Source of the DNA: Termitomyces sp. T153
Lineage: Eukaryota; Basidiomycota; Agaricomycetes; Agaricales; Lyophyllaceae
Assembly (NCBI GenBank): GCA_018296165.2
Contig: JACKQL020000015.1
Coordinates: forward strand, 310,001 to 374,000
Length of the DNA: 64,000 nucleotides
Reading direction: 5' to 3'
In this document: positions 10,870 to 21,450 of the stretch, piece by piece
Position numbering within the stretch: position 1 is the stretch's first letter
Layout: every line of letters begins with the position of its first letter
Notes under the pieces: generated by a model
The model's input: only the letters and a program-made list of their open reading frames with translations
What the model was told of the DNA's origin: nothing
The model's database searches: none
Translations under genes and position numbers: made by a program

Positions 10870-11640
10870 ATGCATTGAGGATGTGTTCTCCAAAGCCTTG
10901 TTTGACTTGCTTCCAGAGTGCAAAAGGTGGGACCACACTATTGAACTGCTGCCAGACTCCACACCCTCCAGCTGTAAGGTCTACCTGCTCATGCCCAGAG
11001 AGCAAGATGAGCTCAATGCATTCCTGCAGGAGAACCTGAACTCTGGTCGTATCCACCCATCCAAGTCTCTGATGGCTTCTCTGGTCTTTTTCATCAAGAA
11101 GAAGGATGATTCACTCCAACTGGTCCAGGACCACTGGGTACTCAATGCCATAACAGTAAAGAATCATTACCCTCTCCTCCTCATCTCCAAGCTCATCAAC
11201 AACCTCTGGGGTGCACAATACTTCACTAAACTGGATGTCTGGTGGGGTTACAACAATGTGTGCATTCAGAAAGGAGATGAGTGCAAGGCTGCCTTCCTGA
11301 CCAACTAGGGATTGTTTGAGCTGCTCATTATGTTTTTCAGACTCACCAACAGCCCTGCCACTTTCCAGACCATGATGAACAACATCTTCTGGGACCTCAT
11401 AGCAGAGGGCATAGTGTGTGTGTATCTGGATGACATCCTCATCTATACCAAAACACTGGAGGAACACCATTGGATCACTTGCCTTGTCCTGAAATGTCTC
11501 CACCAGCACCAGCTCTACCTCAAGCCAGAGAAGTGTAAGTTTGGACAAACCTGGATTAAGTACCTTGGCCTGATCATCTTGCACAGAGCTGTGGAGATGG
11601 ACCTGGTGAAGGTAGCAGGTGTGGTGGAGTGGCCAGAGCC
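10870..11640 (+). pseudogene. gypsy A1 reverse transcriptase
   Basis: The linker ELNAFLQENLNSGRIHPSKS leads into LVFFIKKKD, a VLNAITVKNHYPLPLI-type block, FTKLDVWWGYNN and TN*GLFE. The stop at 11306-11308 replaces the usual Arg. After it come MFFRLTNSPATFQTMMN and the catalytic YLDD (11423-11434). YLGLII and LGFANFYQKFI mark the RT to RNase H connection. The catalytic Asp pair is intact but the stop kills the frame. Copy A2 has TGA at the same Arg codon, as expected from CGA to TGA decay. Confidence 0.85.
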
Positions 11641-12490
11641 CAAGAACAAGAAGGAGGTGCAGGCATTCCTTGGTTTTGCAAACTTCTACCAGAAATTCAT
11701 TCAGAACTTCTTGTACCATGCCTGTCTGCTATTTGACCTCATGGAAAAGAATGTTACATGGAGTTGGGGACCTCCAGAGCAGACAGCCTTTAACACTCTC
11801 AAGTGTGCTGTGACCTCTGGACCCATCCTCCTCTTCCTGAATGACAACTCTCCTTTCTGGGTGGAGGCTGACAGCTCCGACTTTGCCACTGGGGCTGTGC
11901 TCTTGTAGCAATCCCTGGAGGATGGGAAGTGGCATCTGGTGGCCTTTTACTCCAAGAGCCTGAGTGGGGTGGAGCAGAACTATGAAATCCACAACAAAGA
12001 GATGCTGGCCATCATCTAGTTGTTCAAGGAGTGGTGGCACTTCCTGAAAGGCATGCAGCACAAGTTTGAGGTCTGGATGGATCACAAGAACCTTGAATAC
12101 TTCCAGATGGCCAAGAAGCTCAATTGCCAACAGGCCCAGTGGTCCCTCTACCTTACCAACTTTGACTTCTCTTTGCACTACAAGCCTGGCCAGAGCATGG
12201 GAAAACCAGATGCCCTATCCTGGAGGGTGGACCACAGCATGGGGGAAGGGGATAACAGCAGCATTGTGCTCCTCCACTCCAAATTGCTCATGATCCAAGC
12301 CATGGAGGGTCTCACTGTTGAGGAAGTGGAGGTGGACATTCTCTGGGACATATGGTGGGGTAATTTGGATGGTCAGCAGCAGGAGGAGCTTGTGGTGCAA
12401 GCTGCTCAGATGCTGAAGTTGGGGAATACCACAGGTGTCAAGGTGGTCCACACTGACAAATGGGCCCTCCAAGATGGAATCCTGACCTTC
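11641..12490 (+). pseudogene. gypsy A1 RNase H
   Basis: Blocks in order: FWVEADSSDFATGAVL with the RNase H Asp; a TAG stop (11906-11908); WHLVAFYSKSLS; EQNYEIHNKEMLAII with the Glu; a TAG stop (12018-12020); WMDHKNLEYFQ with the Asp; and FSLHYKPGQSMGKPDALSW. An acidic linker follows to 12490. Two stops interrupt an otherwise conserved domain. Confidence 0.8.
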
Positions 12491-13890
12491 TAAGACTGTA
12501 TCTATGTCTCCAATGTTCTGAAGCTCTGCCAGAGGATTGTGGAGCAACATCATGACTCCTGCATTGCAGGGCACCTCAGATGGTGGAAGATACTGGAGCT
12601 AGTATTGTGGAACTACTGGTGGCCCCAGATGTCCTGGTACATTGGGTCCTACACTAGTACCTGCAATCTCTGCCTCTGGACCAAGCCCCAACACTAACTC
12701 CCCTATGGACAGTTACACCCACTACCTGTGCCCATGGAGCAATGGAGCATGGCTTTTGTGGACTTCATTGTAGAGCTTTTCAATGCCCATGGTTATGATG
12801 CAATCATGGTGGTGGTAGACCTGTATGGCAAGCAAGCACTCTTCATTCTGACCCACACCACCTGTTCTGCCATGGGTGCTGCAAACCTGTACCAGAGAAA
12901 CATCTGGAAGCTCCATGGCCTCTCTGACACCTATGTCTCAGATCAGGGACCACAATTTATGGCAGAGTTCACCAGGGAGCTCTACCAACTGCTCAGAGTG
13001 AAGCTCCACACTACTACTGCCTACCACCCACAGTCCAACAGCTAGACAGAATGCATAAACCAGGAGTTAGAGCAGTATCTCTGCCTCTTTTGCAACAAGC
13101 ACTAAGATGACTGGGATGAACTCCTCCCTGACACCAAATTCCAGTACAACAACCATGTTCACACATTCACCCAGCTTTCTCCATTCTTCCTTGACATGGG
13201 ATGGCATCCACACATGGGTTTTGAACCCCAGGCCCAACCCTCAGAGAATGAGGCAGTAAACAAATTTGTGGACTGGATGAAGAGGTTATAGGAGGAGGCC
13301 TGAGCAGCATTGGTAAAGGCAAAGGACAACATGGTGCAATACTATGACTGCAGGAGAACCTTGGAGCACAAATATCAGCCCAGAGATTGAGTCTACCTGG
13401 ATGCTTCTGACATTACAACTACCCAGCCCTCAAAAAAGCTGTTGCACTGTCAGTTGGGACCTTTCAGTAGAATGACAGGTAGGACCCTTGGCCTATTGAC
13501 TCTGGCTCCCCATGGGGATGTGCCAGCTTCATCAAATGTTTAACATGGTCAAACTAACTCCAGCCCCTAAAGATTCCATTCTGGGGCATTGTCTGCCACC
13601 TCTGCTGCCCCCCATGGTGGTCAGCAACAACAAGGAATATGAGGTGGAGGAAATCCTGGATAGCTGTTTATTTGAGAGATGACTACAATACAAAGTGAAG
13701 TGGAAAGGCTACAGGATCAAGGATATCTCCTGGGAGCTGTGGGAGAACATACATGCCCCTGGACTTGTCAAGGAGTTCCACTGGAGACATCCAGATGCCC
13801 CATGCACCATATAAGGGATCTACCCTATCTTACCAGCAGACCAAGCAATCAGGAACTTCTTTTACCCTGCACATTGAGATGCCACATGCT
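12491..13890 (+). pseudogene. gypsy A1 integrase and chromodomain
   Basis: After a zinc-binding-like N-terminal segment the core reads AFVDFIVEL (first Asp), AIMVVVDLYGKQALFI, YVSDQGPQF (second Asp) and TAYHPQSNS*TECINQELE (Glu of the triad after a stop). A degenerate C-terminal segment follows. The end reads EYEVEEILDS, LQYKVKWKGY, DISWE and ENIHAP, a chromodomain, so the element is a chromovirus; such domains target chromatin marks. Several TAG/TGA stops are present (for example 13042-13044 and about 13678). Confidence 0.8.
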
Positions 13891-13903
13891 AGAGGGGGGG
13901 TGA

Positions 13904-14086
13904 TGTCAGAGAACTTCCATTTCTGACCTCTGCAATTTGTTCCAGCACCTCCGCAGCTTGTTCAATGTCTCCAGGGCTCTTTTTAGAACCTTGGAAATCT
14001 CTGAAGAACTGCAGAGTTCTCCATATTACCTCAGCAATCATTGCCCTAGGATTAGGAGTAGCTCTGATCATCTGTACAGTAGTTCC
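13904..14086 (+). repeat. 3' LTR of gypsy A1, first part
   Basis: Starts TGTCAGAGAACTT directly after the purine tract. It stops at GTTCC (14082-14086), the target duplication of the family-B solo LTR, and continues at 20797. Unlike the 5' LTR it keeps the 60-bp internal segment. Confidence 0.85.
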
Positions 14087-14438
14087 TGTTAGGTTCTGCC
14101 AACCATGGGGGCTCAGCTACACTGGGCAAATTCTTACCAGGCAAATGTGATTTCCTGCACTGATAACTGGGCACTTGGAGAGGTCCTAAACATAGGGGAC
14201 TTGGGAGGATAAGTGATGGGGAGTGATCCAAACAAGTCTGAGGTGGTCCGGAGGAGTCTAGGACAAGTTGCAGGGAAAGGGGCAGACTTGATGGGGCATC
14301 AGGTACAAGTCCAGAAGCAAGTATTGTAGGTGCAGAGTAAGCAGAGGCTATGCAAGTGATGGGAGTGGAGCCAGAGTTTGATGGGGGATTAATGGAGGTT
14401 GATAGCTTTTGGAACCAAGCAAGTAGTGAGGTCTGGAG

Positions 14439-14771
14439 TGTTAGAAACTGAACCTAGATTATACAGACACCGTTAGTGTCAATCCTCAGTCTGTAGTAGA
14501 AACGACTATATTTGTACCTAGATTATACAGACACCGTTAGTGTCAATCTAGCGTACATGTAAGTATAGAGTTCAACTATCTAGTTTAGGCATTACTCACC
14601 CTCAGTCTGTAGTAGAAATGACTGAGGGTGTTTGACTGTGTGTATGTAGTATATATATGAGTTCTTGTCCATTGTTCAGAGGGGTGGCCACGATGACAAA
14701 GAGTATGTGATATGTGTGATAGTGCAATGAGTGTGGCGTGCTTATAGTGCTTTATCTGCCAGATCGCAACA
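14439..14771 (-). repeat. copia 3' LTR
   Basis: Runs TGTTAGAAAC...GATCGCAACA. It holds a 33-bp direct repeat (14452-14484 and 14516-14548) and an 11-bp perfect hairpin CACCCTCAGTC/GACTGAGGGTG (14597-14607 and 14620-14630). The minus-strand purine tract TGAGGAGGAG adjoins it at 14772-14781. Confidence 0.9.
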
Positions 14772-14816
14772 CTCCTCCTCACCATAAGCAATGCTCCTCC
14801 TCATGTGGAATCCCAT

Positions 14817-15471
14817 CTATTGTAGTCCCATTATGCTCCGAAGGTGCGTGAACTGGGGGGTTGGCAAGGCTTTAGTGAAAATATCAGCGACGTTATCCTT
14901 TGTGTTAATGTATCGTAGTGTAATCTCCTTTGTCGCTACCTGTTTGCATAGGAAATGATACTTGATATTGATGTGCTTCACCTGTGAGTGTAGGAGGGGG
15001 TCTTCCAAGAGATTGATTGCTGAATTGTTGTCACATAGGATGGTTGTTGCCTCCTTTGCAGTATGCCCCAGTGCTTCCATTACCATACGTAACCATATAC
15101 CCTCCTGTGCAGCCTCAAATGCTGCCATATACTCCACTTCGCATGAAGATGCTGCTACCATCTTTTGCTTCCTGGTTGCCCACGATATGAGCCCCGAACC
15201 CAGTGACCATGCATAGCCTCCTATGCTCCAGCGAGTATCCAGGTAGTTTGCCCAATTGGAGTCTGTGAAACCGATCAGCTGCATGGGTGATTGTCCACCA
15301 AGGCGTAGTCATAGTGTCCTTGTGCCTTTCAGATACCGTAGAACTCATACAGCTGCATTCCAGTGTACAAACGAGAAGGAGTCGAGGAATTGAGACAGTT
15401 GCTGGACTGCATATTGGATATCGGGGCGTGTAGATATGGCTAGCCACAGCAGCCCGCCAACCAGGTTTCAA
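14817..15471 (-). pseudogene. copia RNase H
   Basis: Minus-strand blocks GFTDSNWANYLDTRWSIGGY (catalytic Asp), ISWATRKQKMVAASSCEVEY (catalytic Glu), LCDNNSAINLL (Asp), HINIKYHFL and the terminal ADIFTKALP are the classic copia RNase H end. An open frame of 155 codons covers 14817-15284. It is out of frame with the RT upstream, so at least one frameshift separates them. Confidence 0.9.
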
Positions 15472-16349
15472 TAGGGGATTTGGTTCAGTTTTTTGAGCTC
15501 TTCAGGATGCAATTTTGACCTGTCAACTCGCCATAGCTTGAGCCCGGGTTCCATTGGCAGTCTAAGCAGGGTAGCATTGGATTGGCCATACTGCATGATT
15601 AGACAGTCAATAAGGGTGGTTTGTGATAGGAATACTTGTTTGTTTATCCGATCCCACTCTACTGCCATCCCCACAATGTGACGCGGGATCCCTAGGTCTG
15701 AGATTACCCAGGTACTCCTTAACTGCTCCTTGAAGTCCTCGTTTGCCTGTTTCGAACTTGCAATTGAGAGAAAATTGTCCACATGGACTCCGGTGATGAC
15801 TGTCCCCTTTTTGTTGTTGCGGTAATAGATACATGCTTCACAGCGGAGTTGTATGAACCCTAGATTTTTCATTACCTCATTCAGTGTTTTATTCCAGATG
15901 CGGCCTGCCTGTTTCATCCCGTATAAAGGTCGTAGGAGTTTACATACATAGCCTTCCTTTCCACTCTCTTCGAACCCAGGTGGTTGTTGCATATATATTT
16001 GTTCTTCTTCGGGTAGTATCCTGTTCAGGAATGCTGTCTTCACGTCGATCTGGGTGGCATCCCAATTCAAGGTGGCTGCTATGCTGAGTAAGATTCTCCA
16101 AGATTCTGTGCATGCAGTCAGTGAGGTTGTCTTATCATAGTCCCTGCCTTGAACCATTGTAAACCCCTGGAGTACATGACACATTTTTAGTCTGGTGATT
16201 ATACCATTTTCATTGTGTTTGATGGTAAAGACTGGTCGCCCTTTGAAGATCTTGTGACCTGGTGGTACCAACTCACGTGGTACTAGCTCCCACACCCCCA
16301 TCTGCTTCAACGAGTTTAGCTCATCATGGTAGGATTCTTTCCATCTCAC
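15468..16349 (-). pseudogene. copia reverse transcriptase
   Basis: A 293-codon open frame starts WKESYHDELNSLKQMGVWELV and continues with the thumb and palm blocks DVKTAFLNRILPEEEQIYM and YGMKQAGRIWN. The catalytic motif, normally YVDD, reads HVDN, so one of the two metal-binding Asp residues is Asn. Polymerase activity is therefore not expected. The upstream acidic linker (16350-16780) is broken by stops. Confidence 0.9.
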
Positions 16350-16783
16350 CTAGTCTGCAGACTTTTGAGCCTTCTCTAAAGTTCTAGGGGTGTCAGGGTC
16401 TGCCCCTGGACCCACACCAGGTGTATCCTCGATCGCGTTTAGCACTGACAGAGTATGATTGAGATTCCCATCGCCCACACCAACATCATCTTCGGCTGGC
16501 GGTACTTCACGTTGGAGGTCTTCCAGGCCCTGCGACAATCAGCCTGAGTCTCTTTAACCCTTTGCGCTGCCTCCTTTGACTCTCTTACCACCCTTTCCAT
16601 ATGTGTTTCACTCTGGTCATCAGGTGCAGCCTTTGCTGTTGGGACAGGCACTCGGTTCGAGCGTTGAGGTTGGTTCTGTACTTGTATGGGTGGAGTTCTA
16701 TCATCATCTGGTGGCTGCTCCTAGGCTTGGTTGATGTCCTTGACTATAATACCGGGGATTTGAGCAGGTTCGTCATCTTCTAT

Positions 16784-17700
16784 TCACAGATTTGGTTTGT
16801 CTGATGAGTTTCTCTCTATTGTGCTGACAGTTAGGGGATAGTCTTCAATGGTACTGGAGTTCGTCTTGGGAGCAGCTGCTGGTACTGCCTTGGGGGTTTG
16901 ATTGTGACTTTTGATGATGAACTTTACATGGTAGGAACTGTAGACTTTGTTCTGTGACTTGTCATAGCAATGGTATGCCTTAGAATTTAGGTCATAACCG
17001 ACTAGTACGCACTCAATTGACCACTTGAAGATCTTAGGGTTGTTTTTGCTGAGGATTAAGACAGAAACCTTGCACCCTATCTTGCGAATGCGTGAGTAGT
17101 CCGGTTTCTTACCATACCAAAGTTCATCCAGTGTTACGTCCTTAGTTGACGTTGTCTTTGTCATACCATGGAGGAAACACGCAGTAAGGTAGAATTCATC
17201 CCAGAGGAACGACGGACAACCTGCAGCAAGTCTCATTGATCGCGCTTTTCTCATAATTGTACGATGCATGCGCTCGACACGGCCTATATGGGCAGACGTA
17301 TGGGGAGCGCTGACTTTGAGTATGATACCTTGGGACTTATACCAATTCTTGTGAGCATCACCATTGAACTCGCCATCCCTTCCAGTGCGCAGAGTCACCA
17401 ACTTCAGACCAGTCTCATTCTCACGAGCCTTAATCCAGGCCTTCAGTTCATCAAAACCATTGTCTTTAGTTTTTAGAGGTATGGACCATGGTTTGTTGGT
17501 GTAATCATCCACTATATTCATGATATAGGCGTTCCCGGTACGTGACGTTACTGCTGCTTTGCCCATCAAGTCCACCCATATCTTCTCTAGTTTTCATGAT
17601 GCCCTATGCCCAATCCCCTCTTCCCTCTCCTTTGGTACCGGCATTTGTGCCTGTTTACTGAGAATGCAATGTTTGCATTTAGGAGGTTTCAAGGGGAAAG
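16784..17700 (-). pseudogene. copia integrase
   Basis: An open frame from 17575 reads DLMGKAAVTSRTGNAYIMN and IVDDYTNKPWSIPLK, then TLRTGRDGEFNG where families normally read LRTDxGGEF, and GRVERMHRTIMRKARSM with the triad Glu. The second catalytic Asp is displaced or lost (Gly at its place). The zinc-finger part lies upstream (CKHCILSKQ near 17640-17670). A copia C-terminal block (CVLVGYDLNSKAYHCYD) follows. Confidence 0.85.
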
Positions 17701-18046
17701 TTTTAGGCATACTTTTGATCATTCCAGCCTGGGCCATTTGTGTAAGGGATTGATAATTAGCATGACCGAGTCAATAATGCCAGGTTTTCAGATCGGGGGA
17801 CGCGTGTACGGTGAGGGCTTGCTCAGTGTAAAGGTCTAGGGTGTAGAGATCTCTGTTGGGGACTAGGGTACCAGTTGTGATGGATGTGTTCATGGTCTTC
17901 TATATGAGTGTGGCTCCATGATTGTCAAAGGTGGTAGTGACTCCTGAGCATTTTGCAAGCTTGCTTTCTGAAAGTAGCTTTACTGCCGATTTCGGGACAT
18001 GTAGGATGTTCTTGAGTGTTATATGTTTACCGTCCTCGAGGTGCAG

Positions 18047-19491
18047 TCAAATACTGCCTATTCCAGTAGCTGCAATAGCCAATCCTCCTACACCGCAAAT
18101 TGAGCACTTAGGGATTGGTTTTAATGTCATGAAGTCGGAGGGATCTGGGGAAATGTGCACTGTCGCACCGGAGTTGAGGTAGAATGGGGATCTTTCAAGT
18201 GGTGAGGTTGAGCTAGACAATACAACTTCCCCAGTCTGCTTGAGGTTGATGTCGTCTTTCTGATCAGTGCTCTCCTTCATCTCCTCCTCAAACGCAAGCA
18301 GAGTATCAAATTCTAGTGTTTCAATGCATGCTAGGAAATCGTTGGCAGAGAGCACATTGGATGCCAGTCCAGCGAACTCAGCTTTTGGGGTCGCAGATCC
18401 CTTGTGTGTTGCAATATAGGTAGCAATTACATTGGAGTCGCCTTCCACCATGAAGGCAGATCCACCCACAGGTGTTATGATTATCCTCGATGCCGCCTTT
18501 CCTCTCCCTTTGGCCTTCCGTTGTGCATCATAGTGCATGATCCGGGCCATTCTCAACTCCTCTACCATCTTTCTGGCCATACCTCCACCCTCTAGGATAC
18601 ACCATTGGACAGTATGTTCCAGGAAGTTTGAGTGGTTCCTGGACTTACACCCACTACAGACTAGCTTCTCATATCTCAAAGTCTTCACCATAAAGGCGGT
18701 CGGTGATGTGTCTGCAGCTGCTGGGTTGGACTTATCAGCATCAATGAGTGTCTGTTCCCCCTCCAAGAATCTGCATATGTCATTTGGTCCATATGCTTTC
18801 ATTTCACCTGTGTTCGTTAGGTCGCATGATATAATGGACCGGATATGTGCGTATGCTTTATCAGAGAGTGCCGACAGGATAGCAATGGACTTTAGGAGCT
18901 CCTTTGTTACTTCCCCAGCATCAAAGGCATGGTCAATCTTCTCAAAGATTGAATCGGCCGTCTTTGTGAGTGATTCAGATGGAGAACACTTGGTTGTCAG
19001 GGCCTCCTGGAGTAGTTGAACTTGCTGCACAGGGACAGCGCTGCCATGCCATTCCTTCAAGTAAGTCCAGAGTGCTACAGGATCCCAGTTGTCCACACAT
19101 AACTTCTGCTCGGAGCTAGACAAGCCCGTTTGATAAAGGAACATGCGAGGTGGTTATTGCTAGTCCATGCATGGTGAGCGTGAGGTTCATAGGTGATATG
19201 GGGGGTAGAGGGTGGATTGAAAACATATTCCCACAGCTGTACCATAGAAAGTTCAAGGTCCATATTATACGACCAGTCTGGCCATTTCCCATCATCCTTC
19301 TCGAGGACGTGCCCTGTCCAGGTTGTGGTCACCTTTCCCACCAGCAGAACAGTGGGGTTTGAGGATGCATCTACCTTTTGCATTTCGGCAATCTGGTCAG
19401 GGGTGGGGGACATCGTGGGCTTCAAAGTTTTGGTAGGCATAGTCATAGTATTATCAGCGTGTGATAGTAACACAGCACAGAGACGAGTCAA
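18047..19491 (-). pseudogene. copia gag and protease
   Basis: Two overlapping frames (19075-19491 and 18047-19144) give Gag: MPTKTLKPTMSP, then WTYLKEWHGSAVPVQQVQLL, a UBN2-like Gag block. A CX2CX4H-type knuckle variant (CSGCKSRNH) follows near 18640. The protease motif, normally DSGAT, reads NSGATVHISP; the Asp codon is AAC (plus strand 18175-18177), a G to A change that abolishes activity. One frameshift divides Gag. Confidence 0.85.
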
Positions 19492-19635
19492 GAAAAGAGT
19501 CCACTATGCAAGTTGTGTGCAGTCTACTCCGTGTTATCTGGATAATCAATTCAGGGGTAAGAGATTGACGATCTTGTTTGAGTCATCAGGTACAGATTCA
19601 GTTCTTCATACTATTCAGTTGTACGTTGCAGCACA

Positions 19636-19646
19636 GGCCCATAACC
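19636..19646 (-). promoter_or_regulatory. copia primer-binding site, initiator tRNA-Met half-tRNA type
   Basis: Directly inside the 5' LTR the minus strand reads GGTTATGGGCC. This is complementary to GGCCCATAACC, a eukaryotic initiator tRNA-Met anticodon-arm sequence with the CAT anticodon, not to a tRNA 3' end. Drosophila copia and yeast Ty5 are primed this way by a cleaved half-tRNA. Confidence 0.75.
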
Positions 19647-19979
19647 TGTTAGAAACTGAACCTAGATTATACAGACACTGTTAGTGTCAATCCTCAGTCT
19701 GTAGTAGAAACAACTATATTTGTACCTAGATTATACAGACACCATTAGTGTCAATCTAGCGTACATGTAAGTATAGAGTTCGACCATCTAGTTTAGGCAT
19801 TACTCACCCTCAGTCTGTAGTAGAAATGACTGAGGGTGTTTGACTGTGTGTATGTAGTATATATATGAGTTCTTGTCCATTGTTCAGAGGGGTGGCCACG
19901 ATGACAAAGAGTATGTGATATGTGTGATAGCGCAATGAGTGTAGCGTGCTTATGGTGCTTTATCCACCAGATCGCAACA
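19647..19979 (-). repeat. copia 5' LTR
   Basis: 333 bp, same ends and internal repeats as the 3' LTR. About 10 differences from it, all C/T or G/A. It is followed by TSD TGGAG (19980-19984). Confidence 0.9.
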
Positions 19980-20791
19980 TGGAGTTGGTTTAATGAATGT
20001 TCAGGAGTTGTAATTGTAAGCACAGAGTTTGTAAGAGTGTAAGGTCAAGAGAAATTGGACATGATAATGGAAATGGAGTTAAACAAGATGAGACAGAGTT
20101 GAATGGAGCAAAATGGAGTTGAGACAAGATTGAGACAAGAATGAAAATAGATTCAGGTGGAGATACAAAATGATAACAAGAACAATAATGGAGATAGAGA
20201 CAAGACAAGACTGGGAGACTGAGAGAAGAGGAAATGTAACATGGAACACAAACATGAGACAGAAACAATCAGACCATAGGTAATATTAAGCATTAGGTAA
20301 TATCAAGACTAGAGTACAAGGAGCTACTCTACAACTTATATACTGACTACTGGAGAGCTCCAGGGGACAGTGGATGTGGTGGCTGGGCTTGGCAGAGCTG
20401 TGTGGAGTTGATAGGTGTTGGTTGTAATCAGGAGGCAGGCTGCAGTGATATTCTGATGGGATCAGCTGAGAATGTAGGTCATCCCAAGGTCATCATAGTA
20501 CTCTGGAGTAGGTTGGGTGAACCAAGGTGATGAGCTGGTGATATATGACAGAGTCAGGAATGGAGGGTTCTTGGGGCTCAGGACAGTCAGGGGAAGTGTT
20601 GACAGCTGTGGAGAAGGCATTGGAGTGGGCCAGGGGGCTGTTAGGGTTTGCCAGAGAAGCATCGGAGTTACCCAGAGTGGGCATGAAGGGTGTATGAGGG
20701 TTGGGGGGTTCATTGGAGTACTGGGGGGGGGACTCTGGGGAAGCAAGTGGGCTGGGAATGATGTCAGGGGTCCAGGGAGTGGGTCATGACA

Positions 20792-20982
20792 GTTCCCACA
20801 CCTCCACTGCCTGCTGATGCGCTGCACCAAGCAGTTGGGATCCTTAGACTTGTTCTCTTTAGATTCCCCTCTACTAAGTGATTAGTTACTGATTGTATTG
20901 TTGTCCATTCTGCTAATATACTTTGGATTCCCCTCTGCTAGCTGCATGACTCTGATCCACCACTCCAGAGGTTGCCCTTACA
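20792..20982 (+). repeat. 3' LTR of gypsy A1, second part
   Basis: Resumes with GTTCC (the solo-LTR duplication) and matches the rest of the family-A LTR through TTAGACTTGTTCTC and GAGGTTGCCCTTACA at 20982. Confidence 0.85.
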
Positions 20983-21230
20983 ATCTTGCCTGTTGTTGCT
21001 CCTGCAAAGCAATCTGCCTTTTAAGTTGATTTTTATTAGTTTGTGCATAGAATGCCATGACACACTTGTGTTCCATTTCACCCTAATCAAATAACAAGAT
21101 TAATCAATGAAGAATGATTACATGGTCCACTTACAATCTGAGTAGAGTAAGATTTTGGAGTGCCAAAATGTTGAATTGCTGCTGGATAGTGCACCATCAA
21201 ATGAACCCAGTCAATGTCTGTTTAGTTGCA
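20983..21230 (-). pseudogene. Plavaka/KDZ-like transposase, upstream part
   Basis: On the minus strand, DWVHLMVHYPAAIQHFGTPK and SYSTQI end at a donor. A 52-bp intron (21083-21134) follows, then GEMEHKCVMAFYAQTNK and a QIALQEQQQA run into the A1 insertion. Across A1 the frame continues as RSQAMRDKS at 8201 downward. The FGTxxSYSTQ, GELEH-type and YxRTNK blocks resemble a family of agaricomycete transposon proteins. The N-terminal part is not found upstream, so the gene was already truncated. Confidence 0.6.
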
Positions 21231-21450
21231 TCTGAGTGAGTCATAGTATGTACAGACAGCCTGTAAAGGGACTGATCTCTAACATATGTCCTGTCCATTC
21301 ATGTGCAGCTAATGATTCCATTCCTTAGGGGAGTGCACTGATCACTGTACCAATTCCACCCTAGTCTAGCCTCTGGGGCTCAGCACTCTATCTAGCTGTC
21401 CTGGGAGCTGCCCAGCCCTCTCTTGCTCCCTTTCATCTTGGCACCATCAC
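21231..21450. other. no gene recognised
   Basis: Upstream remainder of the transposase region. Frames are closed and no motif is visible. Confidence 0.35.

Larger units (their letters stand above)
14439..19979 (-). mobile_element. Ty1/copia retrotransposon, complete but defective
   Basis: 5541 bp with two 333-bp LTRs (14439-14771 and 19647-19979) and perfect TSDs TGGAG (14434-14438 and 19980-19984). It is coded on the minus strand in order gag, protease, integrase, RT, RNase H, the copia order. The LTRs differ at about 10 positions, all transitions, so it is fairly young. It keeps more CpG than the gypsy copies. Catalytic residues are changed in protease, integrase and RT, so it is not autonomous. 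Confidence 0.9.
14087..20791 (-). mobile_element. family-B solo LTR, split by a copia element
   Basis: Parts 14087-14438 and 19985-20791 together make about 1159 bp, running TGTTAGGTT...GGGTCATGACA. The flanks are perfect 5-bp duplications GTTCC (14082-14086 and 20792-20796). The purine tract and primer site of a longer family-B copy (57-64 kb) show that its true orientation is minus. It lies inside the 3' LTR of gypsy A1 and is itself host to copia 14439-19979. Confidence 0.85.
8202..20982 (+). mobile_element. Ty3/gypsy chromovirus A1, carrying nested insertions
   Basis: Full-length but dead LTR retrotransposon on the plus strand. Its 5' LTR is 8202-8510. Its 3' LTR begins at 13904 and is split into 13904-14086 and 20792-20982 by a family-B solo LTR. 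Flanks ATCTG (8197-8201) and ATCTT (20983-20987) are a 4/5 target duplication. Order: gag, protease, RT, RNase H, integrase, chromodomain, purine tract AGAGGGGGGGTGA (13891-13903), 3' LTR. It interrupts a minus-strand transposase gene. Premature stops sit in most domains. CG dinucleotides are almost absent. Confidence 0.85.
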
